From NCBI GenBank assembly GCA_027487845.1, contig JAIYCV010000029.1, positions 94,284-158,283 of the forward strand: a stretch of 64,000 nt of DNA, read 5' to 3'. This DNA is from Flammeovirgaceae bacterium. GTDB lineage: Bacteria > Bacteroidota > Bacteroidia > Cytophagales > Cyclobacteriaceae. Numbering within the stretch: the first letter of the stretch is position 1; each line of letters opens with the position of its first letter. This document shows, in pieces, positions 1 to 9,352 of the stretch. Made by a program: the position numbers and the translations under genes. A model generated the notes under the pieces. The model was given only the letters and a program-made list of their open reading frames with translations, was not told where the DNA came from and did not search any database.

Positions 1-1010
1 GCCCCCGTTGTACCCTGAGAAGATGCGAATAGTCTTTTTGGATCTACATGTGAAACCGCAATCTCTAAACGGCCGGCAGGGGCTTGGCCCTTATTTGACA
101 AAAACCAAGTTAGCCCCGCGTCAGTTGATTTGATAACCCCGACTTCGTTGATGGAAGCATATTGAATACTGAAGTTGTCAGGAGTAAAGATTATTTGTTC
201 AATATCCCTGAAGGCTTCGTAAACCTTATTCCAAGTTTCTCCGCCATTTGTTGACCGTAAAATCAAGGAACTATCGTCAGTGCTGAGACTCGATTTTGAC
301 GTGGTGGCTAGCAAAACACTTGGATTTTTTGGGTCAACGATAATTCTCGTTACAATTGAAAAATCCGGATTAGATGCGGTTGACGATAATTGACTCCAAG
401 TTTCGCCTTGGTCTGATGACTTAAAAATACCATCACCAATTGCAGAATAAATAGAAGAAACTAATTCACCAGTACCTGCATAGATAACATTATTGTTAAC
501 CTCTGACATTGCCAATGAAGAAATAGGTAACACGGGAAAATTCGCACTTTTTTCTGACCAGCTTGTACCCCCATCGGTAGTCTTCCAGATGCCCCCGGTT
601 GCTGCTCCTGCCAGCCAGGTTTTTTTTGATGCATCCGATGGAAGCACCAAAAGAGATCTTGTCCTGCCAGGTACATTACCAGGGCCGCGCTCTTTGAATT
701 CGATCACTCCATTGGCGTCTTCTGTCCTAGCTTCAGGGCGTGAGTTTCTAGCTTTCAAAGCTGCTGTGAGAGCTTTCTGATATTCGTTAATTTTATAACC
801 AGCTTTGTAGCTAGGTTTACTTTCGTCCGAGGCTTTTCGTATACCTTCATGAAATTTGAAGAATTGTAGTGGCTCATCTGTATGGGAATCTTCGCGCGAA
901 CCTAAAAGTAGTGATTTTTTCGAGCTTGTTGCGATAGTTTTATTTTTTACAATAATCGCTGTGCCCGCAGCTGCAAAGAAAACGAGAACTAGCAGTATAA
1001 TCTTTCTCAT
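1..1010 (-). CDS. BNR/sortilin-type repeat secreted protein, partial
   Basis: Open frame that starts at the ATG ending at 1010 and runs off the left edge, so only the N-terminal ~336 residues are seen. Residues 1-22 are a signal sequence or anchor (MRKIILLVLVFFAAAG). From about residue 140 there are several BNR/Asp-box turns: WKTTDGGTSW, FKSSDQGETW, LRSTNGGETW and KSTDAGLTW. The pattern is that of the VPS10/sortilin-like beta-propellers common in Bacteroidota exoproteins, which often end in a T9SS sorting domain; that end would lie outside the window. The substrate cannot be told. A 15-bp gap separates it from the upstream lipoprotein gene, so they probably share a transcript. Confidence 0.8.
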   Translation of the reverse strand, partial: MRKIILLVLVFFAAAGTAIIVKNKTIATSSKKSLLLGSREDSHTDEPLQFFKFHEGIRKASDESKPSYKAGYKINEYQKALTAALKARNSRPEARTEDANGVIEFKERGPGNVPGRTRSLLVLPSDASKKTWLAGAATGGIWKTTDGGTSWSEKSANFPVLPISSLAMSEVNNNVIYAGTGELVSSIYSAIGDGIFKSSDQGETWSQLSSTASNPDFSIVTRIIVDPKNPSVLLATTSKSSLSTDDSSLILRSTNGGETWNKVYEAFRDIEQIIFTPDNFSIQYASINEVGVIKSTDAGLTWFLSNKGQAPAGRLEIAVSHVDPKRLFASSQGTTG

Positions 1011-1025
1011 TGTTTAATGTTAATT

Positions 1026-1409
1026 TTAATTGTTAGGAAGTGTGACATTTACTATCTTTTTGATTGGCTCACTTTTATTGTCAAATAGAGCATTTGAAGT
1101 CAAATACTCTATTTGTGAGTTGTTTAACCATTTAATATTATTTAATACAAAAAAATCTTCTGCCACAATTTGAGAGTTCTCAAGGTTTATCACGATAAAT
1201 CTTAATTTTTTTGAAATATGCTGGTTTCCGTTAGGTGATTCATAGTAGAGTGCATGGGTATTTGCATCATTGTTCACAACGGTATAATAAGGACCAAGCT
1301 TAATTTTAGCAATAGATGCCACATCTGGTTTACTCTTGCTAGCGGGTGCTTTGCACGCGATCAATGTTAAAAATAAGATGAAAAAAAAGAATGAATTTTT
1401 TGCAAGCAT
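1026..1409 (-). CDS. hypothetical lipoprotein, 127 aa
   Basis: Small exported protein. The N-terminus has Lys4, a hydrophobic run and a lipobox ending LIAC at Cys19, so it should be processed by Lpp signal peptidase and lipidated by Lgt (encoded near 29 kb). I do not recognise the mature part; it is short, mixed alpha/beta in character and has no visible catalytic motif. It lies between the amidotransferase-like gene (27 bp upstream) and the BNR gene (15 bp downstream) on the same strand, probably one operon. Function unknown. Confidence 0.7.
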   Translation of the reverse strand: MLAKNSFFFFILFLTLIACKAPASKSKPDVASIAKIKLGPYYTVVNNDANTHALYYESPNGNQHISKKLRFIVINLENSQIVAEDFFVLNNIKWLNNSQIEYLTSNALFDNKSEPIKKIVNVTLPNN

Positions 1410-1436
1410 ATTATTAGGCAGTTATTGCGATCTAAT

Positions 1437-2693
1437 TTACGTTTTTTGTTTTTTCTTTTTGGCCGCGGGGAAAAGAATATTATTTAAAATTAGACGAAAG
1501 CCAGGAGAATTAGGATGAAGATTTAAATCGGTTGGCTCTTCCCCCACCGTATGCTGATAGTCTTCTGGGTCATGGCCAGCATAGAAGGTGTAAAATCCCT
1601 TGCCCAAAATGCCGTGTAGGTATTTGACTTCCTTAATCGAAGCGGTTTCTCCCATAACTACAACGTCAGATTTTATCAAATGTCGTTTAAACCCAGTAGT
1701 TTGGCCATAGAAGCCCCTAATCACTCGTGTATGGTTTTGGGTGAGCATGGTAGGTATAGGATCCCACTTTGCCGAGAATTCAAAAACCGAGAAGTAGTCA
1801 TTATCTTGCCGTAAGCCCCTTTCCGCGATGTTATTGTCTATGTCCGAGAATTCGTATTGGTAAGGATCTTTGGTAAGGGTAAAATCTTTGAACGCCAATG
1901 TGTTATTGAAATTTAATTTAGACTGAGCATTCGGATCGGCCAGGTCACCATCATACATGCGCTCGCAGATATCAACGCCTTCGGCCGAAAGTGCGATGTC
2001 ATAAGTGTCGGTGGCAGAGCACATAGCAAACAAAAATCCACCGCCACCAACAAATTCTTTGATTCGTTTTGCTACTGCCAATTTGGTTTGAGAAACTTTA
2101 TAAAATCCGTACTTACGCGCAATTCCTTCGGCTTCTCGCTGTTGCTCAATATACCATGGCATATTTTGATACTGAGCGAAAAACTTTCCATATTGGCCTG
2201 TAAAATCCTCATGATGTAAGTGCAGCCAGTCATACTTGGGCAGAAGTCCGTCCAATACCTCATTATCAAAAATAACATCATAGGGAATTTCAGCATACGT
2301 AAGAACCAACGTAACGGCATCGTCCCAAGGTTGCTTCGATTTAGGAGAATAAACGGCAATTTTAGGATACTTTTCCAGCTTCATAATGTCACTATTTGAA
2401 GCCGGACTCGCTATTTCAGTGATAATGGCGTTCGCTTGAGCATCTGAAATAATTTCATATCCTACACCCCGCACCACAAGTTCATTTTGAATCTTAGCGT
2501 GATATTTACACATAAAACTGCCCCCGCGATAATTCAACAGCCAATCTACCTGATCGTCCATTTTTAATATCCAATAGGCTATACCATAGGCTTTTAAATG
2601 ATTAGTCTGTTTTTCATCCATGGGAATGAAAATATAATTTGCCTCGGCCACCCGAAACGTTAAAATAAGACCTAACAAAATTGATAATCGCAT
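1437..2693 (-). CDS. secreted glutamine-amidotransferase-like protein of unknown function, 418 aa
   Basis: Signal peptide at residues 1-18. The core looks like a class-I amidotransferase/flavodoxin-like fold: KIAVYSPKSKQPWDDA near 111-126, HHEDF at 160-164, and GGGGFLFAMCSATDT at 216-230, which puts Cys225 on an elbow-like turn after a beta strand. A late GHDPEDYQH motif near residue 372 supplies His and Asp/Glu residues. From memory, homologues in this phylum are often labelled asparagine synthetase B. Nothing here supports that: there is no N-terminal Cys2 nucleophile and no SGGxDS ATP-pyrophosphatase loop. The C-terminus is a Lys-rich tail. It is the first gene of a leftward group, divergent from the permease gene. 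Substrate unknown. Confidence 0.65.
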   Translation of the reverse strand: MRLSILLGLILTFRVAEANYIFIPMDEKQTNHLKAYGIAYWILKMDDQVDWLLNYRGGSFMCKYHAKIQNELVVRGVGYEIISDAQANAIITEIASPASNSDIMKLEKYPKIAVYSPKSKQPWDDAVTLVLTYAEIPYDVIFDNEVLDGLLPKYDWLHLHHEDFTGQYGKFFAQYQNMPWYIEQQREAEGIARKYGFYKVSQTKLAVAKRIKEFVGGGGFLFAMCSATDTYDIALSAEGVDICERMYDGDLADPNAQSKLNFNNTLAFKDFTLTKDPYQYEFSDIDNNIAERGLRQDNDYFSVFEFSAKWDPIPTMLTQNHTRVIRGFYGQTTGFKRHLIKSDVVVMGETASIKEVKYLHGILGKGFYTFYAGHDPEDYQHTVGEEPTDLNLHPNSPGFRLILNNILFPAAKKKKQKT

Positions 2694-2737
2694 CGTTAGA
2701 GGTATAATTGAATAAAACCTATTTGTAACAATTTGTT

Positions 2738-2745
2738 CAAATATA
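2738..2745 (-). promoter_or_regulatory. candidate Bacteroidota -7 box for the leftward group
   Basis: The minus strand reads TATATTTG, an exact match to TAnnTTTG, 45 bp upstream of the start at 2693. I see no TTTG at the usual 19-21 bp spacing upstream, so this is only a candidate. Confidence 0.3.
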
Positions 2746-2769
2746 AGTCAGTAGTCAACGCAAGAACAT

Positions 2770-2777
2770 TAATTTTG
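2770..2777 (+). promoter_or_regulatory. candidate -7 box for the permease gene
   Basis: TAATTTTG matches TAnnTTTG and lies 24 bp before the ATG at 2801. The -33 TTTG is not at a standard distance. It forms a divergent pair with the box at 2738-2745. Confidence 0.3.
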
Positions 2778-2800
2778 ATTGTTTTTAAAACTAGCCAAGT

Positions 2801-4036
2801 ATGAATATAGTTGAAAATTTGAAAGAAGGTCTCCGCTCGGTGAAGGCAAATATGCTTCGGTCTGTGCTTACTGCATTGATCGTTGCCATTGGGATTACGT
2901 CCCTTGTTGGGATTTTAACAGCCGTTGATGCCATTGAATACTCGGTGGCTGAGAGCTTATCTTCTTTAGGGGTCAATACGTTTGATATTTATTCTAAGAG
3001 AAATCGAGGAGGAAGCCAAGGGGGTATTAAATCCAAGGTATTTGAGCCGCTTCAATTCAATGAGGCTCAAAAATTTTTAACTAAATTTAACTCATCGGCA
3101 GCCACGAGCTTTTCAGCTGATCTTACAGGTGTGGCGGAGGTGAAACATAACTCTAAGAAATCAAACCCCAACGTAGCAATTAAGGGCGTCAATACTGAAT
3201 TTGTTGCCATTAAGGGACTGAATGTGGAGAAAGGACGAAACTTCTCGACCATCGAAATACAGTATGGGTCGAAAGTAGCGATTATTGGTAGTAAGCTGTA
3301 TAAAAGTATTTACGAGAATAATGAGGAGGTGATTGGGTCAGAGATTTCATTTAAGGGAGCTCGATTTCGAATAATAGGGATGTTAAAGGAAAAGGGAGAA
3401 ATATCGGAAGATAACTACGACAACATGGTGTTAGTACCAGTAATTGTCGCAAACCAAATGGCTGGTGGCAGGGGTCTCGACTACAGTTTGACGGTGGGAA
3501 TAAACGATCCAAGCAAAGTAGAAGAGGCCATGGGGGAGGCCACGGGGGTAATGCGCCTCATTCGCCATGATCAAATCGGAAACGAAAATTCATTCACCAT
3601 AGAAAAAAGCGAGACGTTGGCTGAGAACCTTGAAAGCATTACAAGCTCTTTAAGGATAGGAGGCTTTGGTGTTGGTTTTATTACATTATTGGGTGCTTCT
3701 ATTGCCCTGATGAATATTATGCTGGTTTCAGTTACTGAAAGAACCCGGGAAGTTGGTGTGAGAAAAGCACTCGGTGCAACACCTCTTAGAATCCGTCAAC
3801 AATTTGTAATCGAGGCCATTGTAGTTTGTCTCTTGGGTGGCATTGTCGGTATCATCTTAGGTATTATGATTGGAAACTTGATTTCCCGATTGATGAGTAT
3901 TGACACCTTTATTATTCCTTGGCTTTGGATGTTTGTTGGATTAGTCGTGTGTATTGCGGTGGGGCTTTTGTCTGGTTATTATCCGGCCAGCAAAGCCTCT
4001 AAGCTCGATCCTATTGAGTCATTAAGGTTTGAATAA
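2801..4036 (+). CDS. ABC transporter permease, MacB/FtsX type
   Basis: 411-aa inner-membrane protein with one N-terminal helix (about 20-42), a large periplasmic MacB_PCD-like domain (about 45-275) and a C-terminal FtsX domain with three helices. The FtsX part carries the typical stretch [19 protein letters not shown] near 303-322 and ends PIESLRFE, the usual end of these permeases. No ATPase gene is adjacent, so the partner is encoded elsewhere. Such permeases move lipoproteins, peptides or drugs across the envelope by mechanotransmission; the cargo here is unknown. The SGNH hydrolase gene follows after 1 bp, suggesting one transcript. Confidence 0.88.
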   Translation: MNIVENLKEGLRSVKANMLRSVLTALIVAIGITSLVGILTAVDAIEYSVAESLSSLGVNTFDIYSKRNRGGSQGGIKSKVFEPLQFNEAQKFLTKFNSSAATSFSADLTGVAEVKHNSKKSNPNVAIKGVNTEFVAIKGLNVEKGRNFSTIEIQYGSKVAIIGSKLYKSIYENNEEVIGSEISFKGARFRIIGMLKEKGEISEDNYDNMVLVPVIVANQMAGGRGLDYSLTVGINDPSKVEEAMGEATGVMRLIRHDQIGNENSFTIEKSETLAENLESITSSLRIGGFGVGFITLLGASIALMNIMLVSVTERTREVGVRKALGATPLRIRQQFVIEAIVVCLLGGIVGIILGIMIGNLISRLMSIDTFIIPWLWMFVGLVVCIAVGLLSGYYPASKASKLDPIESLRFE

Positions 4037-4037
4037 C

Positions 4038-4715
4038 ATGCAATTGAAGAGATTTTTTTTTGAACGGCACCTTGCTATTTGGCCAAAGACGCTGTTAATT
4101 GTCCTGTTAATGAATCTGCAAGCCCAAAGTCAGACGCCAAAAAAATATCTCGCCTTGGGCGATTCCTACACCATTTGTGAAAGTGTAACCGAAGCTGAGC
4201 GTTGGCCAAATCAATTAGCCAATAAGCTCACAAAAAACGGAATTGCGACTGACAAACCTACTATCATTGCTACAACAGGTTGGAGAACTGATGATTTGAA
4301 AAATGCCATTTTAAAGGCGCAGCTGCTGCCGACCTATGACCTTGTTTCGTTGTTAATAGGGGTGAATAATTTTTATCAAGGTAAGCCAATTGAGCAGTAT
4401 GAATCGGAATTTGCAGACTTACTTGGAATTGCAATAAAATTGGCGGCAGGAAAGAAGGAAAATGTTTTTGTAGTGTCTATTCCAGATTATGGATTTACCC
4501 CCTTCGGTAAACCGAAGCAGTCTCAAATTACTGCAGGCATTGATAAATTCAATGCAGTCAATAAAAGAATAAGTGAAGAAAACGGTGTCAAGTATTATAA
4601 TATAACCGATATCTCGCGTAACGGCTTAGATCAACCAGATTTAGTGGCCAGCGATGGATTGCATCCTTCCGGAAAACAATATTTACGATGGGTTGAACGA
4701 ATCTCCTTAAACTGA
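4038..4715 (+). CDS. SGNH/GDSL-family hydrolase, exported
   Basis: I place the start at the ATG at 4038, one base after the permease stop; a TTG at 4029 in the same frame would overlap it. Residues 1-32 look like a signal peptide ending LQAQSQ. SGNH blocks are visible: YLALGDSYTICE (nucleophile Ser), GVNN (block III, oxyanion Asn) and SDGLHPSGKQY (catalytic Asp and His). The length of 225 aa fits single-domain esterases/lipases of this clan. It probably hydrolyses acyl or acetyl esters in the periplasm; substrate unknown. It converges on accC with a 12-bp gap. Confidence 0.85.
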   Translation: MQLKRFFFERHLAIWPKTLLIVLLMNLQAQSQTPKKYLALGDSYTICESVTEAERWPNQLANKLTKNGIATDKPTIIATTGWRTDDLKNAILKAQLLPTYDLVSLLIGVNNFYQGKPIEQYESEFADLLGIAIKLAAGKKENVFVVSIPDYGFTPFGKPKQSQITAGIDKFNAVNKRISEENGVKYYNITDISRNGLDQPDLVASDGLHPSGKQYLRWVERISLN

Positions 4716-4727
4716 TTCTATCTGTTG

Positions 4728-6077
4728 TTATTTCAGGTCTGAGAAATCAAAAGAAGTCTCCAAGAACTTGGTCGTAAATTTACCAGACCTAAAAATGGCA
4801 TTGTCCATCAATTTCAAATGGAAAGGTATCGTTGTCTTTATCCCTTCAATTACAAACTCGCTTAATGCTCTCTTCATTCGGGTAATTACCTCTTCGCGCG
4901 ATTGCCCCGTAGCAATTAATTTAGCAATCATGGAGTCGTAATTCGGGGGTATGGTATAACCGGCATAAACATGGCTATCGATACGAATGCCGTGGCCACC
5001 TGGAAAGTGTAAGTTGGTAATTTTCCCTGGGGATGGTCTGAAACCATTTGTAGGATCTTCCGCATTGATTCTACATTCCATTGCAAATAAATTGGGGAAG
5101 TAATTCCTTCCCGAAATGGGCACTCCAGCAGCTACCTTTATTTGTTCTTTGATTAAATCGTAGTCTGTAACTTCCTCTGTTATCGGGTGTTCAACTTGAA
5201 TACGTGTGTTCATTTCCATGAAATAGAAATCACCATACTTATCCACTAAAAATTCGATGGTACCAACACCTTCATAGTTAATAGCGAGTGCACCTTTTAT
5301 AGCCGCCTCGCCCATGCGCTCGCGTAGTTCTTGACTTACAATAGGTGATGGTGTTTCCTCCACCAATTTCTGATGCCTTCTTTGTATTGAACAATCGCGT
5401 TCAGATAAATGGCAGGCTTTCCCGTATTGATCGCCAACAAGTTGTATTTCAATGTGACGAGGTTCTTCCACAAACTTCTCTAAGTAGAGGCCGTCATTTC
5501 CAAAGGACGCACCCGCCTCGCGCTTGGCATCGTCCCACGCTTTTTTAAACTCAGACTCATCGTTGATAATGCGCATCCCTTTTCCGCCACCACCGGCTGT
5601 TGCTTTCACAATAACAGGGTACTTTATTTCTTTGGCTATCGCCATCCCTTCTTCGATGGAAGAAAGTAACCCGTCTGAGCCTGGAATAACCGGAACACCC
5701 GCTTTTTTCATCGTATCCTTCGCAGTCGCTTTATCACCCATAAGGTTGATCATCTCTGGTGTGGGACCGATAAATTTTATTCCATATTCGTGACAAACTG
5801 CTGAGAACTCTGCACGCTCTGAAAGAAATCCATAGCCGGGATGAATAGCGTCTGCATTTGTTATTTCGGCAGCACTAATTATTCGAGGGATATTTAGATA
5901 AGAATCTTTACTAGGCGCAGCTCCAATGCAAACTGCCTCGTCAGCAAATTTTACATGCAGGCTTTCTTTATCGGCTGTTGAATAAACAGCTACTGTTTTT
6001 ATATCCATCTCCTTGCATGTTCTGATTACACGTAAGGCAATTTCACCACGATTGGCTATTAGTATTTTCTTAAACAT
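4728..6077 (-). CDS. accC: biotin carboxylase subunit of acetyl-CoA carboxylase
   Basis: 449 aa, normal length. It carboxylates biotin on AccB using ATP and bicarbonate, the first half-reaction of malonyl-CoA synthesis. The N-terminal domain opens with [19 protein letters not shown]. The ATP-grasp glycine-rich loop is [13 protein letters not shown] (about 159-171), and the metal/substrate region [11 protein letters not shown] sits near 289-299, where EMN(T/A)R(I/L)QVEH is family-invariant. It is the last gene of the fabH-efp-accB-accC group, 83 bp after accB; the spacer holds an inverted repeat (6111-6118 with 6133-6140). Confidence 0.97.
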   Translation of the reverse strand: MFKKILIANRGEIALRVIRTCKEMDIKTVAVYSTADKESLHVKFADEAVCIGAAPSKDSYLNIPRIISAAEITNADAIHPGYGFLSERAEFSAVCHEYGIKFIGPTPEMINLMGDKATAKDTMKKAGVPVIPGSDGLLSSIEEGMAIAKEIKYPVIVKATAGGGGKGMRIINDESEFKKAWDDAKREAGASFGNDGLYLEKFVEEPRHIEIQLVGDQYGKACHLSERDCSIQRRHQKLVEETPSPIVSQELRERMGEAAIKGALAINYEGVGTIEFLVDKYGDFYFMEMNTRIQVEHPITEEVTDYDLIKEQIKVAAGVPISGRNYFPNLFAMECRINAEDPTNGFRPSPGKITNLHFPGGHGIRIDSHVYAGYTIPPNYDSMIAKLIATGQSREEVITRMKRALSEFVIEGIKTTIPFHLKLMDNAIFRSGKFTTKFLETSFDFSDLK

Positions 6078-6160
6078 AGTTTTTATTCAAAGTTTAAAGT
6101 CCAAAAGTTGAAGATCAATTCTTTTTGTTATGTTGATCTTGAACGTTGAATCTTAAATTC

Positions 6161-6718
6161 TTAATCGGGTTCCACCACAAAAAGAACCTGATCATATTCT
6201 ACTGGAGATGAATTTTCTACCATTACTTTGACAATGGTTCCTGAAATTTCAGATTCAATTTCATTGAACAGTTTCATCGCCTCGATTATACAAACGGTCT
6301 GCCCTTTACTCACTTTATCGCCTACGGAAACAAATGGAGGGGAATCAGGATTGGAGGTGCGATAGAAAGTCCCAATCATCGGTGATTTTATGTCGAGTGT
6401 ATTTTTGCTAGCAGTAGAAATCGATTTTTCAACCTTCGGGGGTGCTGGTTGCGCGACTTGTGCCGGAGCGATAGGAGCTGGCAGGGCAACAGCAGTAGGA
6501 GCGGGAGTCGATTTAAATACTTTTTGATCCGGCTCGCGTTTTACATGAAGCTTTAACTCTTTAGTTTCAATATTTACTTCATTTAATCCCGATTGTGAAA
6601 TAAAATCAATAAGATCTCTGATTTCGCTTGTTTTCATTTCTGATGGAGTGGGGTTAGAGGTTAAAGTAGCGCTTGTTTTCGTGGTTGATTGTTTTGATGC
6701 CTTTTTTGCCATAAACAT
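6161..6718 (-). CDS. accB: biotin carboxyl carrier protein of acetyl-CoA carboxylase
   Basis: 185 aa. It carries biotin between AccC and the carboxyltransferase. The C-terminal biotinyl domain (about 108-185) has the IIEAMKLFNEIES motif, where the Lys of EAMK is biotinylated. A Pro/Ala-rich linker (about 70-100) precedes it. The N-terminal ~27 residues are Ser/Thr/Lys-rich and may be overcalled; MKTSEIRDLIDFI at residue 28 is where most family members begin. The listed ATG shares its A with the efp stop codon (TAATG), implying translational coupling; ATG at 6712 is an alternative. Confidence 0.95.
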   Translation of the reverse strand: MFMAKKASKQSTTKTSATLTSNPTPSEMKTSEIRDLIDFISQSGLNEVNIETKELKLHVKREPDQKVFKSTPAPTAVALPAPIAPAQVAQPAPPKVEKSISTASKNTLDIKSPMIGTFYRTSNPDSPPFVSVGDKVSKGQTVCIIEAMKLFNEIESEISGTIVKVMVENSSPVEYDQVLFVVEPD

Positions 6719-7281
6719 TATTTTACACGTTCAACATATTCACCTGTGCTGGTTTTCACTTTTATGCGGTCTCCGGTATTAACAAACAATGGAACTTTGA
6801 TCTCAGCGCCCGTTTCAATTGTGGCCGCTTTCAGCGTGCGTGTTGCTGTGTCACCTTGCACTCCAGGTTCAGTATACGTGACGTCTACTTCCACATGCGC
6901 TGGGGCTTCTGCAGTAATGGGATTTACACCATTTTCGAAAGCTACCAAAAGAGTCACACCTTCTTTTATGAAATTTACTGATTCTCCAAGCAGCACCTTA
7001 TCAATATAAATTTGCTCGAAGGTTTCATTGTCCATGATAACCAAACTATCTCCATCAGGATATAGATAATTGTACTCTTTGGTCTCCACCCGTAATTGAT
7101 CCACGCTATCACCGGGGCGAAACCTGTTTTCAACGGTTTTACCCGTTCTTACGCTCCGCATTTTTACCTGATAGAAGGCACGTAAATTGCCTGGTGTTCT
7201 GTGTTGTAACTCTTCAATTTGAACCACTTCGCCATTGTAGCGGATGTAGTTTCCTTTGCTTAAATCTGATACGGTTGCCAT
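6718..7281 (-). CDS. efp: elongation factor P, variant with Asn at the loop tip
   Basis: 187 aa with the normal three beta-barrel domains. EF-P enters the ribosomal E site and relieves stalling at polyproline. Residues 1-17 (MATVSDLSKGNYIRYNG) match family starts. The domain-I loop that reaches the peptidyl-transferase centre reads HRTPGNLRAF (27-36). It aligns residue for residue with HVKPGKGAAF of Bacillus EF-P, so the modified Lys32 is Asn32 here. No Lys or Arg occupies the tip, so known EpmA-, EarP- or YmfI-type modification there is unlikely. It sits between fabH (55-bp gap) and accB (1-base overlap). Confidence 0.95.
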   Translation of the reverse strand: MATVSDLSKGNYIRYNGEVVQIEELQHRTPGNLRAFYQVKMRSVRTGKTVENRFRPGDSVDQLRVETKEYNYLYPDGDSLVIMDNETFEQIYIDKVLLGESVNFIKEGVTLLVAFENGVNPITAEAPAHVEVDVTYTEPGVQGDTATRTLKAATIETGAEIKVPLFVNTGDRIKVKTSTGEYVERVK

Positions 7282-7336
7282 ACTATATAAAAAAGATGTT
7301 AAAATTAGTGCTCAATTATTAATGGTCCAGCTTTAA

Positions 7337-8332
7337 TCAAGAATTATAGGCCCACTTTACGTAGACTGCCCCCCAAGTGAAGCCGCCTCCAAAGGCAGCT
7401 AAAATTAGGTCATCTCCCTTTTTTAACTTTTTTTCATAATCCCACAAAAGTAAAGGAATAGTGCCTGCTGTAGTATTGCCGTATTTTTCGATGTTCATCA
7501 TTACTTTGTCTTCCGTAATGCCAACCCTGTTTGCAGTAGCATCGATAATTCTTTTGTTTGCTTGATGGGGTACAAGCCAGTCAATACTTTCTGCTGTAAG
7601 GTGATTTCTTTCTGCAATTTGCGCGGCAACTTCGGCCATATTGGTGACGGCAAATTTAAAAACAGCTGACCCTTCTTGGTAAACAAAATGCTGCTTTTTA
7701 TCTACTGTTTCGTGAGACGCGGGAATTCTGCTTCCCCCAGCTTTCATGTGCAGATAGCTTTCTCCACCGCCATCACTTTTCAAAATTGAATCTACCACGC
7801 CTACGTCTTCAGCCGTTGGTTCTAGTAATACGCAACCAGCACCATCTCCAAAAATAATGCAAGTGGACCGATCTGTATAATCCATTATAGCAGACATTTT
7901 ATCGCCACCAACCACCACTACCTTTTTATACATACCGGATTTAATGAAACTAGCACCGGTAGTAAGTGCATAAATAAAACCTGAGCAGGCGGCACTCATA
8001 TCGAAGCTAAAAGCATTTGTTGCGCCAACCGCAGTGGCCACAATATTGGCGGTTGCTGGGAAAGTCATGTCGGCAGTTACCGTAGCAAAAATCAATAAGT
8101 CGATCTCTCGGGGGTCTAGACTTGTTTTTGCAATTAAATCTTTCACGGCATTTATGCCCAATACAGACACTCCTTGATTTTCTCCCTTTAAAATTCTTCT
8201 CTCTTTAATCCCCGTGCGTGAAATTATCCATTCATCACTGGTCTCTACCATTTTTTCTAACTCGTGATTGGTAAGAATATATTCTGGCACATATCCACCA
8301 ACTCCAGTAATCGCGGCATTGATTTTACTCAT
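7337..8332 (-). CDS. fabH: 3-oxoacyl-ACP synthase III (KAS III)
   Basis: 331 aa. It condenses acetyl-CoA with malonyl-ACP to start fatty-acid synthesis in the cytosol. The catalytic triad is visible: Cys116 in SAACSGF, His in [11 protein letters not shown] (near 257) and Asn in [13 protein letters not shown] (near 287). The C-terminal [10 protein letters not shown] is family-typical. It heads the fabH-efp-accB-accC group, placing chain initiation next to malonyl-CoA supply. plsX, which commonly separates rpmF and fabH in other bacteria, is absent here. A terminator and a candidate promoter lie just upstream. Confidence 0.97.
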   Translation of the reverse strand: MSKINAAITGVGGYVPEYILTNHELEKMVETSDEWIISRTGIKERRILKGENQGVSVLGINAVKDLIAKTSLDPREIDLLIFATVTADMTFPATANIVATAVGATNAFSFDMSAACSGFIYALTTGASFIKSGMYKKVVVVGGDKMSAIMDYTDRSTCIIFGDGAGCVLLEPTAEDVGVVDSILKSDGGGESYLHMKAGGSRIPASHETVDKKQHFVYQEGSAVFKFAVTNMAEVAAQIAERNHLTAESIDWLVPHQANKRIIDATANRVGITEDKVMMNIEKYGNTTAGTIPLLLWDYEKKLKKGDDLILAAFGGGFTWGAVYVKWAYNS

Positions 8333-8356
8333 TGAATCTGACTAATTATAGTTTAC

Positions 8357-8364
8357 CAAACCTA
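8357..8364 (-). promoter_or_regulatory. candidate -7 box for fabH-efp-accB-accC
   Basis: The minus strand reads TAGGTTTG, matching TAnnTTTG, 24 bp before the fabH ATG and directly after the rpmF terminator. No clear TTTG -33 element is present. Its position between a terminator and a start codon makes it plausible. Confidence 0.4.
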
Positions 8365-8371
8365 TTAAACG

Positions 8372-8396
8372 AAAAATGCCCGGTTTACCCGAGCAT
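8372..8396 (-). terminator. Rho-independent terminator after rpmF
   Basis: On the minus strand ATGCTCGG pairs with CCGGGCAT (one G-T wobble) around a 5-base loop, followed by TTTTC. The wobble is a mismatch on the plus strand, so the structure is oriented leftward, ending the DUF177-rpmF transcript. Confidence 0.7.
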
Positions 8397-8499
8397 CTAT
8401 GAATTGAGCTAGTTGAACACATTTATCCTGATTAGCGAATGTTGCGAAAATCGTTACGCGCGAGGGATAAATCGAGTTGAACGGAAGCATTAGAGAAAA

Positions 8500-8691
8500 T
8501 TACGCCAGCACTTCTTTCTCCATTACTACATTCCCTTTGAAATATAGTTTTCCTTCATGCCAGAAGGCACGGTGAGGTAAGTGGTGTTCTCCCGTAGTAG
8601 GATCTACGGAAAATTGTTTTGCTACCGCTTTGTAATGGGTTCTTCTTTTATCTCTGCGTGTTTTCGAGGTTTTTCGTTTTGGATTTGGCAT
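8500..8691 (-). CDS. rpmF: 50S ribosomal protein L32
   Basis: 63 aa, normal length. The start [19 protein letters not shown] is the conserved basic N-terminus of bL32, followed by the PHRAFW segment. It is of the zinc-free type: no Cys pairs are present. It follows the DUF177 gene with a 4-bp gap, the widely conserved yceD-rpmF arrangement, and is followed by a terminator. Confidence 0.97.
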   Translation of the reverse strand: MPNPKRKTSKTRRDKRRTHYKAVAKQFSVDPTTGEHHLPHRAFWHEGKLYFKGNVVMEKEVLA

Positions 8692-8695
8692 GGAC

Positions 8696-9223
8696 TTACT
8701 TTTTTATAGTTACTTTTTTCAATTGTTCCCATCTTGGATCCATTAGTTGCTCAGGATCATTTTCTACAGCAGAAGTAGAAGAGGTATAGACCAATTTCCC
8801 TTCCTGCACTTCTTCATTATCGTCATGATAGCGCGGGTGAAGTTTTTTCATTGGAATCGCCAAGGTAATAAATTCATGCAGATATTGGCCAATATCTAAA
8901 TTCACCCTATCTCTGGCGATGACCACAATCTCTTCGCTTAGTTCTCCCTCTTCTTCACCGTACTTAAAAATGATCTTCTCATTTAACCGGATTGGAAACT
9001 TGTAGGGTTCTAGGCTTCTGTCGCAGACTAACTCTGCTGTCCCGTCTATTTGAAATTGAGCATCAATGAACGTTTCGTGTTTATCCAGACTAACCACCGC
9101 GCCAAAATCTCCTTTTGAAAAAAAATGATTTTGGTAAGCATTAAAAAACGCATCGTTCAATTGAAATGTGAACTGATGAACTTTTTGGCTTAAGCCGAGG
9201 ATGTTAACACTAAAATCTTTCAA
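8696..9223 (-). CDS. DUF177 / YceD-like protein
   Basis: 175 aa. The segment [19 protein letters not shown] (about 55-73) is the hallmark of DUF177, where one or two Cys residues precede a conserved Arg. The acidic stretch EEGELSEE (near 88-96) and the late [10 protein letters not shown] also fit. YceD in other bacteria is linked to 23S rRNA accumulation and L32 incorporation, and the conserved pairing with rpmF supports a ribosome-assembly role. The exact function is not established. Confidence 0.9.
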   Translation of the reverse strand: MKDFSVNILGLSQKVHQFTFQLNDAFFNAYQNHFFSKGDFGAVVSLDKHETFIDAQFQIDGTAELVCDRSLEPYKFPIRLNEKIIFKYGEEEGELSEEIVVIARDRVNLDIGQYLHEFITLAIPMKKLHPRYHDDNEEVQEGKLVYTSSTSAVENDPEQLMDPRWEQLKKVTIKK

Positions 9224-9352
9224 TTTTCAATCCCTTTTACAGGATTTTAAAATCAGGGTGCAAATTTATTAGGTTTTATTAGAATTCGGCCACAAATCTC
9301 GATGAATTTTGCTTTCTAGGTAAGATAACTGGCATTTTAGGACTATAGAAGC

